Source of the DNA: Isoetes taiwanensis
Lineage: Eukaryota > Streptophyta > Lycopodiopsida > Isoetales > Isoetaceae
Length of the DNA stretch: 64,000 nucleotides
Reading direction: 5' to 3'
Assembly: GCA_021234155.1 (NCBI GenBank)
Contig: JAJEKV010000035.1
Span: 5,905,999-5,969,998, forward strand
Shown: piece by piece, positions 46,141 to 58,632 of the stretch
How positions within the stretch are numbered: position 1 is the stretch's first letter
Layout of the letters: each line of letters starts with the position of its first letter
Position numbers and translations under genes: made by a program
The notes under the pieces: model-generated
Database searches by the model: none
Told to the model about the DNA's origin: nothing
What the model saw: only the letters and a program-made list of their open reading frames with translations

Positions 46141-47175
46141 AGTCAGATCCACGGTCGCTCAAAACTAGGGCACAAAAAAACAAGGAGAAAACCTCCCAAT
46201 CAGACCCTGCTGTTGACGAAAAGGGACCCGATGCCAAATCGGGATCCCAGTCCCATGGTAGCGTGCAGAAGGGGGCTCCTAAACCGGGAGCCCCAAGAAA
46301 CAAACAAAAAGCAGAAGATTTCGATGCAGAAGGAGATGAATCAGAGGCAGAATCCGGGAGCATGCATAAGGTTTCGGCTGATGTAAATCCAGGTACGGGT
46401 CCTTCTCTGTGTGGATTTAATATCTGGCCAGGAATGGGCATAGCAGGGATGCAAGGGATGCATGGGCTTCAGAATGGCACAGCAGGGATGCAATCTGTAA
46501 CAGGGCAACACGATCTGATGCCAATGTTAAGCCAGGTTATCAATGAACTCTCTGCAACAAGAATAATGATGATGAAAATGATGGAGCTGATGGAAACATC
46601 TCTGAAATCCCTGTCTCTTAATATGGCAGAGCTCAAAGCAGAAAACATATCCATAAAAACAGAGCTAGAAAGTATGAAAACACAAAGACAAGAAGACTGC
46701 TATGAATTTGACAGAAATGATGAGAATGATTCGTTAAAGGAAGTGGTTCAGAAATTGAATCAAAGATTTGATGATCTCAAAGAGCAGCAAGACAGGCAGA
46801 GCAGGGCCCTTAATCTGCGAATAGCTGGCTTGCCTGAAAAAGAAGACGAAAATGTCAAGAATGAGGTTGTGAATTTCTAGCATGCCAGATGAACATCACA
46901 AACAATGGGATAGTAGAGGCTTTTAATCGGAAAGCCAAATGGAAAGGACGAGGAATATAGTGGTGAAGTTCTCTCATAGAGATCATAAAAAATGCAAGAT
47001 CTTGTCAAAGAGGAAAACTTTGAGTGGAAAGAAGATATGGATTAACGTAAGATCTCACACCAAATCAATATATGCAAAGACAAGCTAGAAATACAAAAAA
47101 TGAAAGAGGCCAAGCAACTGAAAAACAAGCAAAATGGAGAAAAGGCAAAGTAGTGATAGAAGATGTAGGAGAATA
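46140..47175 (+). pseudogene. LINE ORF1 (coiled-coil RNA-binding protein, L1-like), frameshifted
   Basis: The frame open from the CT tract runs to a stop at 46,880. It has a charged N-terminus (SDPRSLKTRAQKNKEKTSQS), a Met/Gly-rich stretch, a coiled coil (VINELSATRIMMMKMMELME; LKAENISIKTELESMKTQRQ) and LNLRIAGLPEKEDENVKNE, the junction to the RRM-like domain in L1 ORF1 proteins. After one or more frameshifts related sequence continues: VVKFSHRDHKKCKILS, TLSGKKIWIN, YICKDKLEIQKMKEAKQ, to about 47,175. ORF1 proteins bind LINE RNA and act as chaperones. Confidence 0.7.
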
Positions 47176-47192
47176 GGAATTGCGAGGCCATC

Positions 47193-47378
47193 GTGATTTG
47201 TGCGTGGAATATCAACGGATTAGACAGTAACAAAGTAGCTTCTGCTGGAGATGTTCTCAATCAATGGGATGTAATCTTCCTGACCGAAACACATGAGCAT
47301 GAGGAGGCAGGTTTGCCGATCATAACGGGATACCAAGTTCTACATTCCGAGTGGTATATAAAGGGATGGAGACATACA
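47193..47378 (+). pseudogene. LINE ORF2, N-terminal endonuclease part 1
   Basis: ICAWNINGLDSNK, then WDVIFLTETHEHEEAGLP: the Asn and Glu of the apurinic-endonuclease fold (NINGL and TETH) are both present. The frame reads into the Mutator-like MITE at 47,379 and resumes after it at 48,067-48,078 with the same residues of the duplicated target. The enzyme nicks target DNA to prime reverse transcription. Confidence 0.85.
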
Positions 47379-47615
47379 GGGATAGGTTCAATACGCTGTA
47401 CGTTTTATACGGAATACGTATGAATTGTATGATACGGCACATATTTGCCGTATAAAACGTAAAAAATATGGCAAAAAAAAATTCCGGCGTCGGAAGATTT
47501 TCGTGTCTGTGAAAACACGCGTGAAAGCGTCTGTGAAATTTTTCACAGACGTCCAAACAAGGTTGAAAACCGCGTCTGACGCTTAACGAAAAAAAAAAAT
47601 TAAAAAAAAAAATAT

Positions 47616-47650
<35 letters not shown>

Positions 47651-48066
47651 TTTTTTTCGAAACGCGAAACCTTCAGATCGCTGCGTCTGAAAGTATTTTC
47701 GCGCACGCGATCTAAGAATCCGCGTCTGTATTTAAATTCAATATTTTTTTTTTTTTTTTTAAATTTTTTTTTTTTTTTTTTTTTTTTTGAATTTACGACG
47801 TAATTCTTCAGATCGGCGTCTGAAGGTTTCGCGTCTGACGCTGAAAAAAAAAAAAAAATAAATTGCGTTCACAGTCGCGGTTTTCACTGTTTACACGTCT
47901 GGCGAAAAATTTTTTGTGACGCTTTCACGTTGTTTTCGGCGTATCGAATTTTTTTTTTTTCGGCCGGCGAGGTTTAATGACGTTAAATACGTATTTTATT
48001 AAAAAATACGTATTTTTTGACTTTATACGTCAGGAATTTGAATTTTGTACGTACAGAACCTATCCC
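47379..48066. mobile_element. Mutator-like MITE, 688 bp, inside the LINE endonuclease
   Basis: The ends are an 11-bp inverted repeat, GGGATAGGTTC at 47,379-47,389 and GAACCTATCCC at 48,056-48,066. The flanks repeat TGGAGACATA (47,367-47,376 and 48,067-48,076), a 10-bp target duplication with possibly two more positions, one mismatched. Lengths of 9-11 bp suit Mutator-like elements. The interior has no coding capacity and is full of A/T runs, an (ATTT)n tract near 47,612-47,655 and paired GTCTGA/ACGCGTCTG words. Removing the element and one target copy restores a continuous endonuclease frame. Confidence 0.8.
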
Positions 48067-50914
48067 TGGAGACATAGAGGTTTTGGAGGGGTAGCTTGCT
48101 ACGTGAAAGAAGGGCCTGGAAATAGTGACATTGAAGAAAAACACCGCACAAAACAATTCATTGTGATCGAGATACCGGGGAGGCATAAGGCAACATATGT
48201 AATAGGTGCTATTTTCCTCCAAGAGAGTCCCCACTATATGACCGCTACGGACATGGACGGGGATGACCCCTTTCACCACTTGGAACAGGTAGCTTTGGAA
48301 TTGATGGAATTAGGGGATATAGTCATAATGGGAGATTTTAATGGAAGAATTGCAGACAAACAAGCATACATAAGCAGTCAATCAGGGGAACCCATCTGGA
48401 TGGAAAGAATGGATGACGAAGAAATGCGGATACTTGAGGTTGGGCCTGGGCAAACATCGACTCATATGAATACATTATGCCACAAGGGAATCATTTGCTT
48501 AATATGTGTGGCGGCCTAGGAATGCTTATTCTTAATGGGATTCCACGCTTTGCAGACACTCATAAATGCACTTCAAATGGGACAGGGGGAAGAGGATCTA
48601 GTGTAGTGGATGTGGTGATTGCACAGGCTCAGTTTATAGACAAAATATTGGCTTTCACAGTTGGGGAAACAAGACCAGAGTCCGACCATGTGCCTATTGT
48701 AATTAAGCTTGAAACCTGGAAAGGAAGTACTGTACAAAAGAAGGGCCACAAGTACGGAGGAGTGAAAATGAGCTACAAGAAGGCAGACACATATATGAAA
48801 ATGTGCGAAGAAAGGTCGCAAGCTCTAATATGGCCAGATACTGCTGCAGAAATCAGCACAATGCTCACAAACATGCTTCTGGAAACAGTGGAGAAATGCT
48901 TTATTTCTCATAGAAAACTGAAGGGGCTCCCTTGTAACATCTGGTTCGATGCAGAATGCAGGGCAGAAAGAGAGCGATATAAGAAGGCAAGTCAGCAAGA
49001 GAAACCAGCCATAAGGAAAACATACTTCAAGCTGCTGAGGTATAAGAAAAGGGGATTTCTAAAAAAAAAACAGGAAGAGCTAGTTCTAGAACTCATCGCA
49101 AATCCAAAAGGTTTTTGGAATAGACTAAGAGACAACAAGGGACTCACTACCAAGCTAGAGGTAGAGAACTTACTTGGACATTTGAATAAGTTATACCATA
49201 TTGCAAATGTGGATGATGGCCTGACATGCGGCAATGACATTATGGAAATAACAGAGGAGGATGTAATTCATGGGCTGCAGAAACTTGCCAATGGCAAAGC
49301 AAGGGATGCAACAGGGCTGATCGCGGAAATGCTTAAATGGGCAGGCCCAAACACTACACAAGTCATAGTCAAGATGCTAAATGCAGCAGCAAGAGAAGGT
49401 TTCCCATCCACATGGCAAATAAACAGAGCAGTGCCGATTCATAAATCAGGAAGTGAGACCGATCCAGGAAACTATCGAATGATAATGGTAAGCAATATTT
49501 TCTCCAAACTTTTTGCATCCATTGTTGAACAGAAACTAAGTCTATGGGCAGAGACACATGGAGTTAGAGCAAAGGGCCAAGCAGGTTTCAGATCTAAAAA
49601 GTCTACCATAGACCATCTTGTTACGCTCCGAGCAGCCATGGACTCTATAAAAAAAACGAAGAAGCCGCTGTTTGCATTATTTGTAGACCTAACCAAGGCT
49701 TTTGACATGGTTAGGAGAAGCAACCTGTGGGAAAGAATGGAGCACATAGGGATCCCGCTGACCATGAGAAATGCAGTTGCTTGTTTGTATGAGAAGGTTC
49801 TTATTCAGCTGTCCTCTCCTCTAGTGGAAGAATGCAATGAGCTTATACATAGTAATATTGGGGTTAAACAGGGGTGTCCGCTGTCCCCCACTCTATTCGG
49901 CATTTTCATTGATGAACTGGAATCCTGGATCACACAAAAAGGCGGCGAAGGAACAGCAGTAGGTGGCTATGCTCTGTTATTGCTCCTGTATGCAGATGAT
50001 ATAGTGTTATTATCAAGAAGTAAAAAGGGGCTACAGAAACACTTAGATGTGTTAGAGGCATTTTGTGACAGGATGCAAATGAGTGTAAACTTAAAGAAAA
50101 CCAAGATCATAGTATTTGGTACAAAGAAGGATGACTTCACTCTCACATTCAAGGGAGAAAGAGTAGATTTGACAACGCAATACAAATACCTTGGGCTGCT
50201 GGTAGATCAGAATTACAAGTGGAACAAGACAGTAGAACAAAGAGCAGATGCTGGTTTGAAAGCCTTGTTTTCCATGCAAAGAAGATGCAAGAAAGCGGAG
50301 ATTGTAGATTTTGGATTTAAAAAAATGCTATACAAGACGCTTGTTCAAGCGGTTGTATTATATGGATGCGAAGTGTGGGGACCTGGTCTATCTCGGGATA
50401 TGTGGAAAAGGATTGAGAAAATCCAAAAGAAATTCTTGATGACAGAGCTAGGAGTTAAACTCCAAACGCCTTATGAGATGCTCTTAAGTGAAACAGGGCT
50501 GATCCCATTGGAAGGGGAGGCAATATGCCATTTCTTACATTATTACAGTAAAGTCCGGAACATGGATGAAGATGCGTACCCTTATTTAGCAATGAAGGAA
50601 AGTGCTGAAAAGGGATGGCTAATGGAAGCAAAAAAATGGCTGGCTGGCTGGGGGATGAATTTGGAACGTATGCCTTGTGATAAAGATACAATTAGAGAAT
50701 GGGTAATGACCAACATTAGACATAAAATGTGGACAGGGGCAGGTGTGAAGATGCAAAACTATAAGGACCAGATGAACCCAGGACTAAAACCTATGTCATA
50801 TCTACTCGAGGGGCTTTCAATGCATAAAAGGCATGCGATCTCTAGAATTAGACTTAGTTCACACCATCTCGGGATTGAGGTGGGAAGATGGGGTGACTTT
50901 GATCGAAGCAAAAG
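48067..50914 (+). pseudogene. LINE ORF2, endonuclease part 2 and reverse transcriptase
   Basis: The endonuclease continues with GFGGVACYVKEG, GDIVIMGDFNGRIAD and, after a one-base frameshift near 48,440, SVVDVVIAQAQ and ESDHVPIVI (the SDH motif). The frame from 48,477 is then open to the insertion at 50,914. RT motifs are intact: KARDATGLIAEMLKWAG, QAGFRSKKSTIDHLV, FALFVDLTKAFDMV (motif A Asp), VKQGCPLSPTLFGIF (motif B) and LLYADDIVLLS (motif C). The thumb and connection part includes YLGLLVDQNYKWN and VVLYGCEVWGPG. The general look, with a C-terminal CCHC, resembles LINE clades with AP endonuclease and no RNase H. It lacks its C-terminus because of the LTR element. Confidence 0.85.
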
Positions 50915-52550
50915 TGTGACGCTCCCTGCTAAATGTACGGCGCCCGGCCCCACACTCGGCAGGAAATCCCCCATCCGGTCCATCAACCGCATGGGCCCTC
51001 CGTCTAACCCGCACCCTAAGAGAATCCTAGTGCGGGCAGGGGACACGAAGGTGTCTTGCGCGCCCTTCCCCTATGGGCTCCTATCACAGCGGAAGCATAA
51101 ACAACGTCAGAACTAGCAATAACAATACAACATACTACCTCGAAGGGTAGTCCATCACATATCCACAACTGCAAAGAAGATAATCCTATGCCATAAAACA
51201 TAAGAGCTCCTACCCATGGCTCAGGACTCATAAGGAGGATGGCCCGACTGGCTAGGCCTCAAGATATAGCAGACCGAGTCATAACAATGGCGGGGCTGGC
51301 TACAGACAATGGCTAGGGTTGACCACTCCATCCGCCCCTCCTGTGCATACTTTGCAGATGGGCTAAATCAGGCTCTGGCATGACTCTAGCCTTGGGACAC
51401 GCAATCCCGTGGCATCACCCATCGAGGCGCTCCGGTTGCATCTCCTGGTCCGATGAGGCGGGAAGGGTTGCATCTCCCTTCCTGGGGTCTAGAGGTGCCG
51501 TGGGCGGCTAGAGAATCGTGACGACACACGATTCGTACCCGACTGAACCCCCCAAAACGAGAGCCAAGCCTTCCCTTGCAGCTCTCGAGAGGCAGGGCAG
51601 CACCATTGCCCCAGGAGGTGTCGGACCCATGCTCGGCCCACACGAAGTGACCGACCATAGGCCTAGCCCACTATGGGATCCCCCGAAGCCCCCACTCGGC
51701 AGGGATCCTCCCTCCACTTTCCCTCTAGCCCTGTTATCTGGTGCTGAGTCATATCATAGCCTCAATAGCCTGGTGGGCTCCTATGCACAGGCCGCATCTA
51801 ATAGGAACTAAGGGATCTACTCTAGGAGCATACTACATATGGCCCTAGGTCTCTACCCCCCTTCCCAATACAAGAGGAGCAAACATGATCAACCAACATC
51901 ACATAATCATCATATCCTAAGAATGATCATAAGAAGAACATCTTAACCTAATCATACAATCTAACTAATGGTTAGGGTTCATTGATTAGGGTTCAAGATG
52001 TTGAATACGGGTTCTAGGATGGCTCTACTCTAGATACAAGATACTAGCATATCTGGAATGCTAATTCGGATAAGCTATCACAACTACTATCCTACATACA
52101 CGCTCCTGAAGCTCTCCTCCCGATCCAGGTGTGCCTCCATGGTCTTGACTCACGAGATGCTGCTCCTACTCCAAGAACAAGTCTACCTGGCGGGGCTCTT
52201 TGCACCAGCCTATGCCACAACAAGCGATGTTGAAGCGGGGTTTGAGCAGTAGGTGAGTCTCTGGGTGCTAGGGCTGGAAAGAGGCCTAGGGTTAGGGGTT
52301 TCAGCCTATATAAGTTAGGTCCACCTAGGATGCCACGTGGCACCAATAGATTGAATCCTGTGTGGCGGGTGCCCCAATAGGTTAAGGCCACGTGGATAAT
52401 GGTCTAACCTATGGTTGGCTAAGTTATGAGAATAACTTGGCCATGCCCCCTAATGCCACAATCTATGGTATACAAGACTATGAAGATAGACTTGTATAGT
52501 GGCCGGATCTAGGAATATCGATTTATGGGTATATTCCCCGGACCGTCACA
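50915..52550 (-). repeat. LTR (3' LTR of the minus-strand element), 1,636 bp
   Basis: Starts TGTGACGCTCCCTGC and ends GGACCGTCACA. Aligns along its length with 60,108-61,738. Differences are concentrated in GC-rich, CG-containing parts, while AT-rich parts such as 51,870-52,080 are almost unchanged. A TATATAA at 52,307-52,313 reads as TTATATAGG on the minus strand and is the likely TATA box, about 240 nt from the LTR 5' end. Confidence 0.9.
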
Positions 52551-52585
52551 TTCTCTATAGGACAATCTTTGTCCTCGACATTGCG
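52551..52585 (-). promoter_or_regulatory. Polypurine-tract region
   Basis: On the minus strand the sequence before the 3' LTR reads GTCGAGGACAAAGATTGTCC, then TATAGAGAA, directly followed by TGTGACG. The GTCGAGGAC lead and purine-rich end next to the LTR fit plus-strand priming in plant chromoviruses. The tract is short. Confidence 0.55.
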
Positions 52586-53350
52586 CTAAGGTGACGAACC
52601 TACCTTATGCACGCAAAACAACAACATGTCATAACCTTTAGTTTAGTTTAGCAATCAAGTTTTATTAAGGTCAAAATTTAGACTATATTTGTACTTATAC
52701 AAAATTATATAGCCTTAACACCGTTATTTCTTATAATAATTCAAAATACTATTATAAGAGTTATTAGGGTTCATAATCTAAATTATGGCTCCCCCTATCT
52801 TCTCGTAACGCGCTCCTCGTTGAAGTCCTCCTTCTACTTGCCACGCAAAAGGAGCACATTACGTTAGTTTAGTTAATAATTTGTGGTTTTAGGGGACCAC
52901 CCCCTTACCTCCTTGAGCCGAACCATCGCTCAAGGTTGTCCTACTACCTTGCCCAAGATCATGGCCCTTTCGGATTTGAGCTTAGGGATCATTTAAGATG
53001 CTCCCATCATTGCCCATGATCGAGTGCTACCTTGTACACGATCCCCCGGATCGAGTACACCCCAGTGCATCATGCCCCGAGGGTTTCAGCTAGGGAACGT
53101 CTCACGATCCCATCATCGCGCATGATCACTTTAACCTTCACCATGACCCTCCTACGGCCAGGTGTGCGTACCCCGCATCGTGGCATAGAGATCATCCGAT
53201 CGATGTCCCATCATCGCCCACCATGCCTCATTCCTCACTCACATGACCCTAATGGTCATGCGCACCTCTTGGTGCGTGTTGGCCTAGAGAATGCCTTAAA
53301 GGCGTATCCCATCATCGCCCACACGTTCCAAGATTCTGGCACATGCACTC
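52586..53350. other. 3' non-coding part of the LTR element
   Basis: Contains several imperfect repeats of CCCATCATCGCCCA and CATGATC words between about 52,990 and 53,320, forming a degenerate minisatellite. No coding region recognised. Confidence 0.5.
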
Positions 53351-53352
53351 TA

Positions 53353-53760
53353 CTAACTAGAATACATGAGCCAGAACTTAAGGCTAACTAAGAAACATAC
53401 TAAGCTAACCTCCTGGCAAGTCGGCGTCGACCAAATCGGAGACGACTCGCCCATCAAACTCCTTCCTAACTTTGGGTATTGCTTCTCCAAATCCTGCTTC
53501 AATACCCATGTCGCGTCTTCCACGGGCAAGTGCTTCCACTTGACCAAATACTGGAGGGATTAGGACCTCCTAGTCTTCTTGAATGACTTATCAAGAAGTA
53601 ATTCAGGCACAATTTCAACTTGTTCCTCCGTCATTTCCAACAAAGTTGGAGTATCCAAAACCTCATCAAGGTTAGGATCGTGCCTTTTGAATAGTCTCAC
53701 ATGGAAGACCTTAAGGTGGGCTGAGAGATCCAACTTGTAGGCTTGGGAGCCCACTCCTCT
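53353..53760 (-). pseudogene. Gypsy integrase C-terminus and chromodomain
   Basis: On the minus strand, GSQAYKLDLSAHLKVFHVRL, then FKRHDPNLDEVLDTPTLLEM, belongs to the integrase C-terminal domain (the AYKLxLP..xHxVFHVSxL motif). It is followed by a chromodomain piece VKWKHLPVEDATWVLKQDLE that matches the VKWxGLxxxEATWE core. Frameshifts around 53,550-53,560 separate them. In active chromoviruses the chromodomain steers integration to chosen chromatin. Confidence 0.85.
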
Positions 53761-54267
53761 CCAAGATCTTGAACGGACCGGCCCACCTAGGGGCGAGCTT
53801 CTTACAATTGCCGATGCGAAGTTTCCCTTGCTTAACCTTTACTTGAGCCAAACTTTATCTCTCACAACAAAACAACTCTCGAGGAGTTTTATGTCTATCT
53901 GCTAGACTCTTTAGATGTGCCCATGCTGTTTGAAGATATTCTCACACTTCTACCAAAAGCTACTGCATATATGCTGTCGTTGTTGAGAAACTTCCACCTA
54001 GGGCACTAGATTATGCCACAAAACTAGGGTCAAGCATTGATAACTGTAACTGATCATGGGGGAGACATCTTCGATGACTCTTGCTTCATATTATTGTACG
54101 TAATTGACCAGGTGGATGTACTCGGCCCATTTGGATTACTTGTTCCAATCATAGTTTCTCAACGTACTCACCAAAATTGTGTTGGTGCGGTCCCTTTGCC
54201 GATTTGACTGCAAATGATAAGCAAAACTCATCAACAAGTTGGTGCAGCTCGCGTTGAAGAAGTCTTG

Positions 54268-54580
54268 CTAAACGTCGCTAAGGAACTTTGGATCTCTTTT
54301 GATGATGCTCGACCTGTGCATTTCCATGCAGCCTAAAAGATCTCTTATGTAGACCACACGGCTAGAGCCAAGGCAGTGTCTATGGTGTGGCATGGCAAGA
54401 ATGTGCCCTTTTTCTAAGCTATATACCACAACCATCAAGGCTTCAAAGCTTCTTGTTGTCCTTGGGAGGCCAACTATAAAACCCATTTGATGACTTCCCA
54501 CTTGGTGTCGGCACCGCCCTTGATGACTCACGGAATTGAAGTTGTTCCGCCTTTGTCTGGCCGGCTGCACCGACATTCTT
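54268..54580 (-). pseudogene. Gypsy integrase catalytic core
   Basis: The frame reads HQMGFIVGLPRTTRSFEALM, then VVVYSLEKGHILAMP, then IIKRDPKFLSD, matching the plant Gypsy integrase pattern SMDFIxGLPxT...MVVVDRLSKxxHF...SDRDPxF. The first catalytic Asp (in MDF) is Gly here and the Asp of VVVD is Tyr. The second catalytic Asp (RDPKF) is kept. The enzyme was therefore already dead by substitution as well as frameshift. Confidence 0.8.
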
Positions 54581-54744
54581 GGATATGTCCGATTATCGCT
54601 TCTTCATATATCCCCGTAGCTACTTCTAATCTTGAAGTAGGCCTTTATAAATTTGCATGGCCGGAAATAGGGCCATTATGCGTGTCATAGAAGATTTTTT
54701 TCCTTACTCCTTATATTTTGGGTACGCATAGTTGTTCTTTGCTA

Positions 54745-55167
54745 TTAAAGATTACCTTCCTTTTTTAAAATATTTGAAGGTTTCTCTTTCTTAATCCGTC
54801 CTTGCACTCTTGCAAAGACTAGCCCACTATGCTTGAACTCTATGTTGGCGGAGATGGCTTCTTCTATCTTCTTACCCGGGAATCGCTGCCGAAGTGGAGA
54901 TGGCATTGCAAATTGCTGCTTCAAAAGCTTGCCAATGAGTGGCGACGTCTTAACATCTCCACTGCTGCATGCTCTTCCATTGATTTGCTGTAGATCACGA
55001 TGTTGTCGAAGAGAATTGATGAAGAAATCATCCAAGGAATCTTCGAAGACGTCGTCCTCAAATGCATACGAGTTGGTGGAGCATTCCATAGACTCAAGGG
55101 CATCACTGTGAAGTGATAGTGCCCATACCAAGTTCTGAAGGAGTCTTATAATTATCTTCCCCTTCAT
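54745..55167 (-). pseudogene. Gypsy reverse transcriptase remnant
   Basis: At 55,106-54,921 the minus-strand frame reads MPLSLWNAPPTRMH and later LFDNIVIYSKSMEEH, a decayed form of MPFGLxNAPxTF...YLDDILIYSxxxEEH. The catalytic YxDD motif is FDN. A parallel frame covers the same stretch (CSTNSYAFEDDVFEDSLDDF), showing the frameshift. RNase H and protease are not recognisable by eye. Confidence 0.75.
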
Positions 55168-56940
55168 CCTTATTTGCCGATTGCCCGAGCTTAAGTCGAT
55201 TTTGTAGAAGAATCACGCTTTTGGGGCTGATCCATTATGTCGTTGCTTGTTGAGCTGCCCATGGTTGATATACATCTTTAGACTTCCATCTTGGCCGAAA
55301 AGGTCCCCAAGTCAATCAACTCCTACAACTGCTTCTTGAGCTCTGCTAGCTCGGAAGTGCTGATTCTATAAAGAGCCTTGCTGATCGGCTCTGCATCCGG
55401 TGCAAGAGTGGTTTCAGTCTCTATGCTTCTATAGAGCAAAAGCTCTCAAATTTCATCAAGGGATATATCATGGGACTTCTTAATTACTTAGAAATTGGCC
55501 AAGGCAACTGTTTCAAAGTAGCATCTTCCTTCTTACTATTGCGGTCGGGGTCGACAACTTGTAGCTTATGTACGACCTCATTCCTCATGATGTACTTAAG
55601 TAATTGCTTTACTGACATGCGTTGCACGATTGGAATTACTTAACTTAAATTATAAGGTACTTGCCCTTTGGTGCTGGGCTAAGTATCTCTTGCTTATAAT
55701 AATCAATTATTGCTTTAGCCAGCTTTAATATTGCATGCTTATTATGAGGTCATAATTGCCAATGTACATAAGTTGGTGCCGATGCTCTACTTTGCCTCGC
55801 TTAAGGTTGATGTCGAACTTGACTCTTGTTCCATTGGTGCTGCTAATTACTCCTTGCCTTAACTACTGGCCTAGATTTGGACTTAAGAGTCTTGCTCTTA
55901 AAGATGTCCGATCATCTAGGAGGTGCAAAATTTACAAGTTAAAGAACTACTTACATAAATCCTATGGCCATAAGTTTAGTCAAGATGACATTACTTTTGG
56001 GCACACATAGAACTATATGATTAGATAATTATTCTTGTTTTAGATCTAATCTATACTCTAGGATCCCCTTCCTTACTTATTGCCCTTTTGAAATAGTCCC
56101 ACCTTTGAGTTGATGCTATCTAAGAAGTTGGCCGGACTTATTAGATTGCTTCCCTTCACTTGGTCGGATTATTCCTTATCTTTGAAGTACTCGTCATATA
56201 CATGGTCGACGGTTATCCTATTATTGAATCCTTCTTAGCGAGGTGATCAAGCTCACGAAGAGGTTCCAATATGTTGGATATCTGCCAGCAATGTATACAA
56301 TTGTTGTACTACATACATTTTCTTCCCAATCCTTGAAGCTTTGCTCAAATCTTGGGTACATCCCTTCTAAAAGAAATAACAAAAAAATCTACTCGAAATT
56401 CCGACCCAATCCCATCATGGATGTTATCACCCATAATTCTAAGAAACTCAACTATCTGATAGGTCCTCTAGCTTGCTTAAAGCTGGTGCTGTGATTAGTC
56501 GTTGGAGTAGCAAGGCGATGATCCATAATTTGTTGAAAAGAATCTGGTATCCTTGGAGTTGTTGTATAATCATTCGTGTGCCCTGCTTCTTTTGTCGAAC
56601 ATATTCTGACTCTGATCGTCCTTAATGTTGATCTCGATTACCTTCATTACATTATCCCTCTTAGTGGACTTGCTGATGTAGATAACATAACGCTCGGTGT
56701 GGCATCCCAAGAGCTTGAAGATAATGTTCACCACTGCGTAGAATCTTTCGTGTTTGACTCATCTGCCTTGAAGGTTATTAGATTCGAGGATGATTCTTCT
56801 AACTCCTGAATTGGTATTGTTGTGTTGAGCTTGTCGATTTGATTCTTCATCCTGGCGGCCATATGCTGATCTTATAAGGCTGAAGACAATGTCGAGTGCT
56901 TTACCACTTCTAACTATGCAACTTCTCTTGCTGAGAGGAG
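55168..56940. other. Decayed pol/protease region of the LTR element
   Basis: Expected on position to hold the start of RT, protease and the end of gag, but no motif survives clearly on the minus strand. Short plus-strand frames (for example at 55,756-56,010) are not convincing. Confidence 0.4.
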
Positions 56941-58261
56941 TTTATGTGCATCCATCTGCAGGGACTAATCCTGACTGATCAGTTAATAATGCTGGTATTT
57001 GGCCCCCCATGATGCCTCCTCTTGATTGTGTTCTACCTCCAATCTCTAAGGTAGAAGATTGTCGTGATCTTGAGATGGTCTTTGTCGAGGTTGATGCTGT
57101 TTCGCTGCTCAAGTATCGGGACTGATGAGGAAGAAGTTTGTTGCGCCACGCCATATTTCTATTCCTGAGGAGCCCACTCTTGCTCGCATGTAATACCTCC
57201 TTAATCAAAGCATGTTTGCTTGAAGTCCAAATCTGATACTACTATGGCCTGGATATCTATGATAGTTGCCCTTCCGAGGAGGTATGTCCAGTCTCATCCT
57301 TTAGGGCTCTTGATACCATAAGTCGATGAAGTGTACTTGTTGGTGGTGTAGCTGTGACATTAGTCATCGATGTGGGGCCGTTCCTCGAGACAATATGGCA
57401 CTTGGAGAATATCCTTGACTAGGAGATGTTCCTCCCCTAATGTGGTCAATTTTGTAAGTGCCGTGATGCCCACCGGCCGTTGCATAGCCCTCTTGGCAAT
57501 TCTTATGTCTCCCCGATGTCGCAGTCGTCTTTAGATAGGCTCCCTTTCTTATTTGTGTTCGGCCTTCCCCGTACACCATCTTGGCGTTTGATTAGCTGAA
57601 GCTTCCTCCGTAAGTTGCCCTCTGCTTTCAATTCATTGATGTTGTCGAGTGGCTCCACTGTCGAGGCTCGAGGATCTGCAACGAAGGTTCTCCTGACCTA
57701 TATTATTGCCCTAAGCACAAGGCAACTAATACTACCATACAATAATTACTTATATCTACTTATTCGCAAACCCTATTTTTATGCCTTTATCCACTCTCCC
57801 TTAATTGACCCACTTGGCACTTTACTAGACACCGAGGAAGGTACTTATTTCTTTGTTATGGGGTGGTAGAAGGAGACTCATTCACTTTGGATGTACTTGG
57901 TGTGCTAGACTGAATTACCTAGATAGAATGAATTCCTAGATAATTGTCTATGATACAAGGCATGGCTGAGGACACTTGATGATAGTGCACCTATAACGTG
58001 TGTTGGTGTATCATACCAACGTGTGACAACAATTTCTAAGGCCTTGGCAACTAGCTGGATTTCTAAGAAAAAGGTTTAACTATACTACATGTATGTAGAC
58101 AAGGAGACGCTTAGCAAGATAAGAGCGACAACTGAGCTGGGATGAATGCCGATGCTGTCTCTATCTAGCTTAAGGATCTTGGTTCTAAGGCTTGGCCATT
58201 AATATTATATAACATTATTAAAGCTTAAATTTAATTAAGAATTATAATTCAAACATAAACG

Positions 58262-58345
58262 ATGCCCGCCCTTAGTGGTTGGCACGGGGGGGTTTGGGGG
58301 GGTTCAACCCTATGGGTGGGAGGTTCGATTCCCGCTACTGTGGGA
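58262..58345 (+). other. tRNA-like sequence with Pol III box B, possible SINE head
   Basis: TTAGTGGTTGGCACGGG resembles a box A, and GGTTCGATTCC lies about 50 nt later, matching the box B consensus GGTTCGANTCC. The stretch between is G-rich. Acceptor-stem pairing is not obvious, so it is not an intact tRNA gene. A tRNA-derived SINE head inserted into the retrotransposon is the simplest reading. The 3' body would run into about 58,440. Confidence 0.4.
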
Positions 58346-58514
58346 ATTCTTTTAAGATGAGGTTCAAATGGATTGAAAAGCTAGAATGGGGTACTACAAG
58401 ACATTAGAGTGCAAGGTAGAAGACTAGCATATATACTAAGACCCTTTTCAATGTAATTTTGCAAAATTTTGGCTTCCAATCATGTGGCCTCCTCGGCTTT
58501 GGCCGCTTCGTGGC

Positions 58515-58632
58515 GAGATCCCGTCGTCGTTGATGTGGTTCGGTAGTCATAGCCTATCTTGAACTTCTGGATAGAGATCCCGTCGTCGTTGATGTGGTTC
58601 GGTAGTCATAGCCTATCTTGAACTTCTGGATA
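58515..58632 (+). repeat. 59-bp perfect tandem duplication
   Basis: GAGATCCCGTCGTCGTTGAT, then GTGGTTCGGTAGTCATAGCC, then TATCTTGAACTTCTGGATA, occurs twice head to tail without visible difference, so the duplication is recent relative to the decay around it. Confidence 0.9.

Noticed and set aside
51518-51811. Open frames within the LTRs
   Set aside because: They are not shared intact by both LTRs and do not resemble any protein family; LTRs of this type are non-coding.
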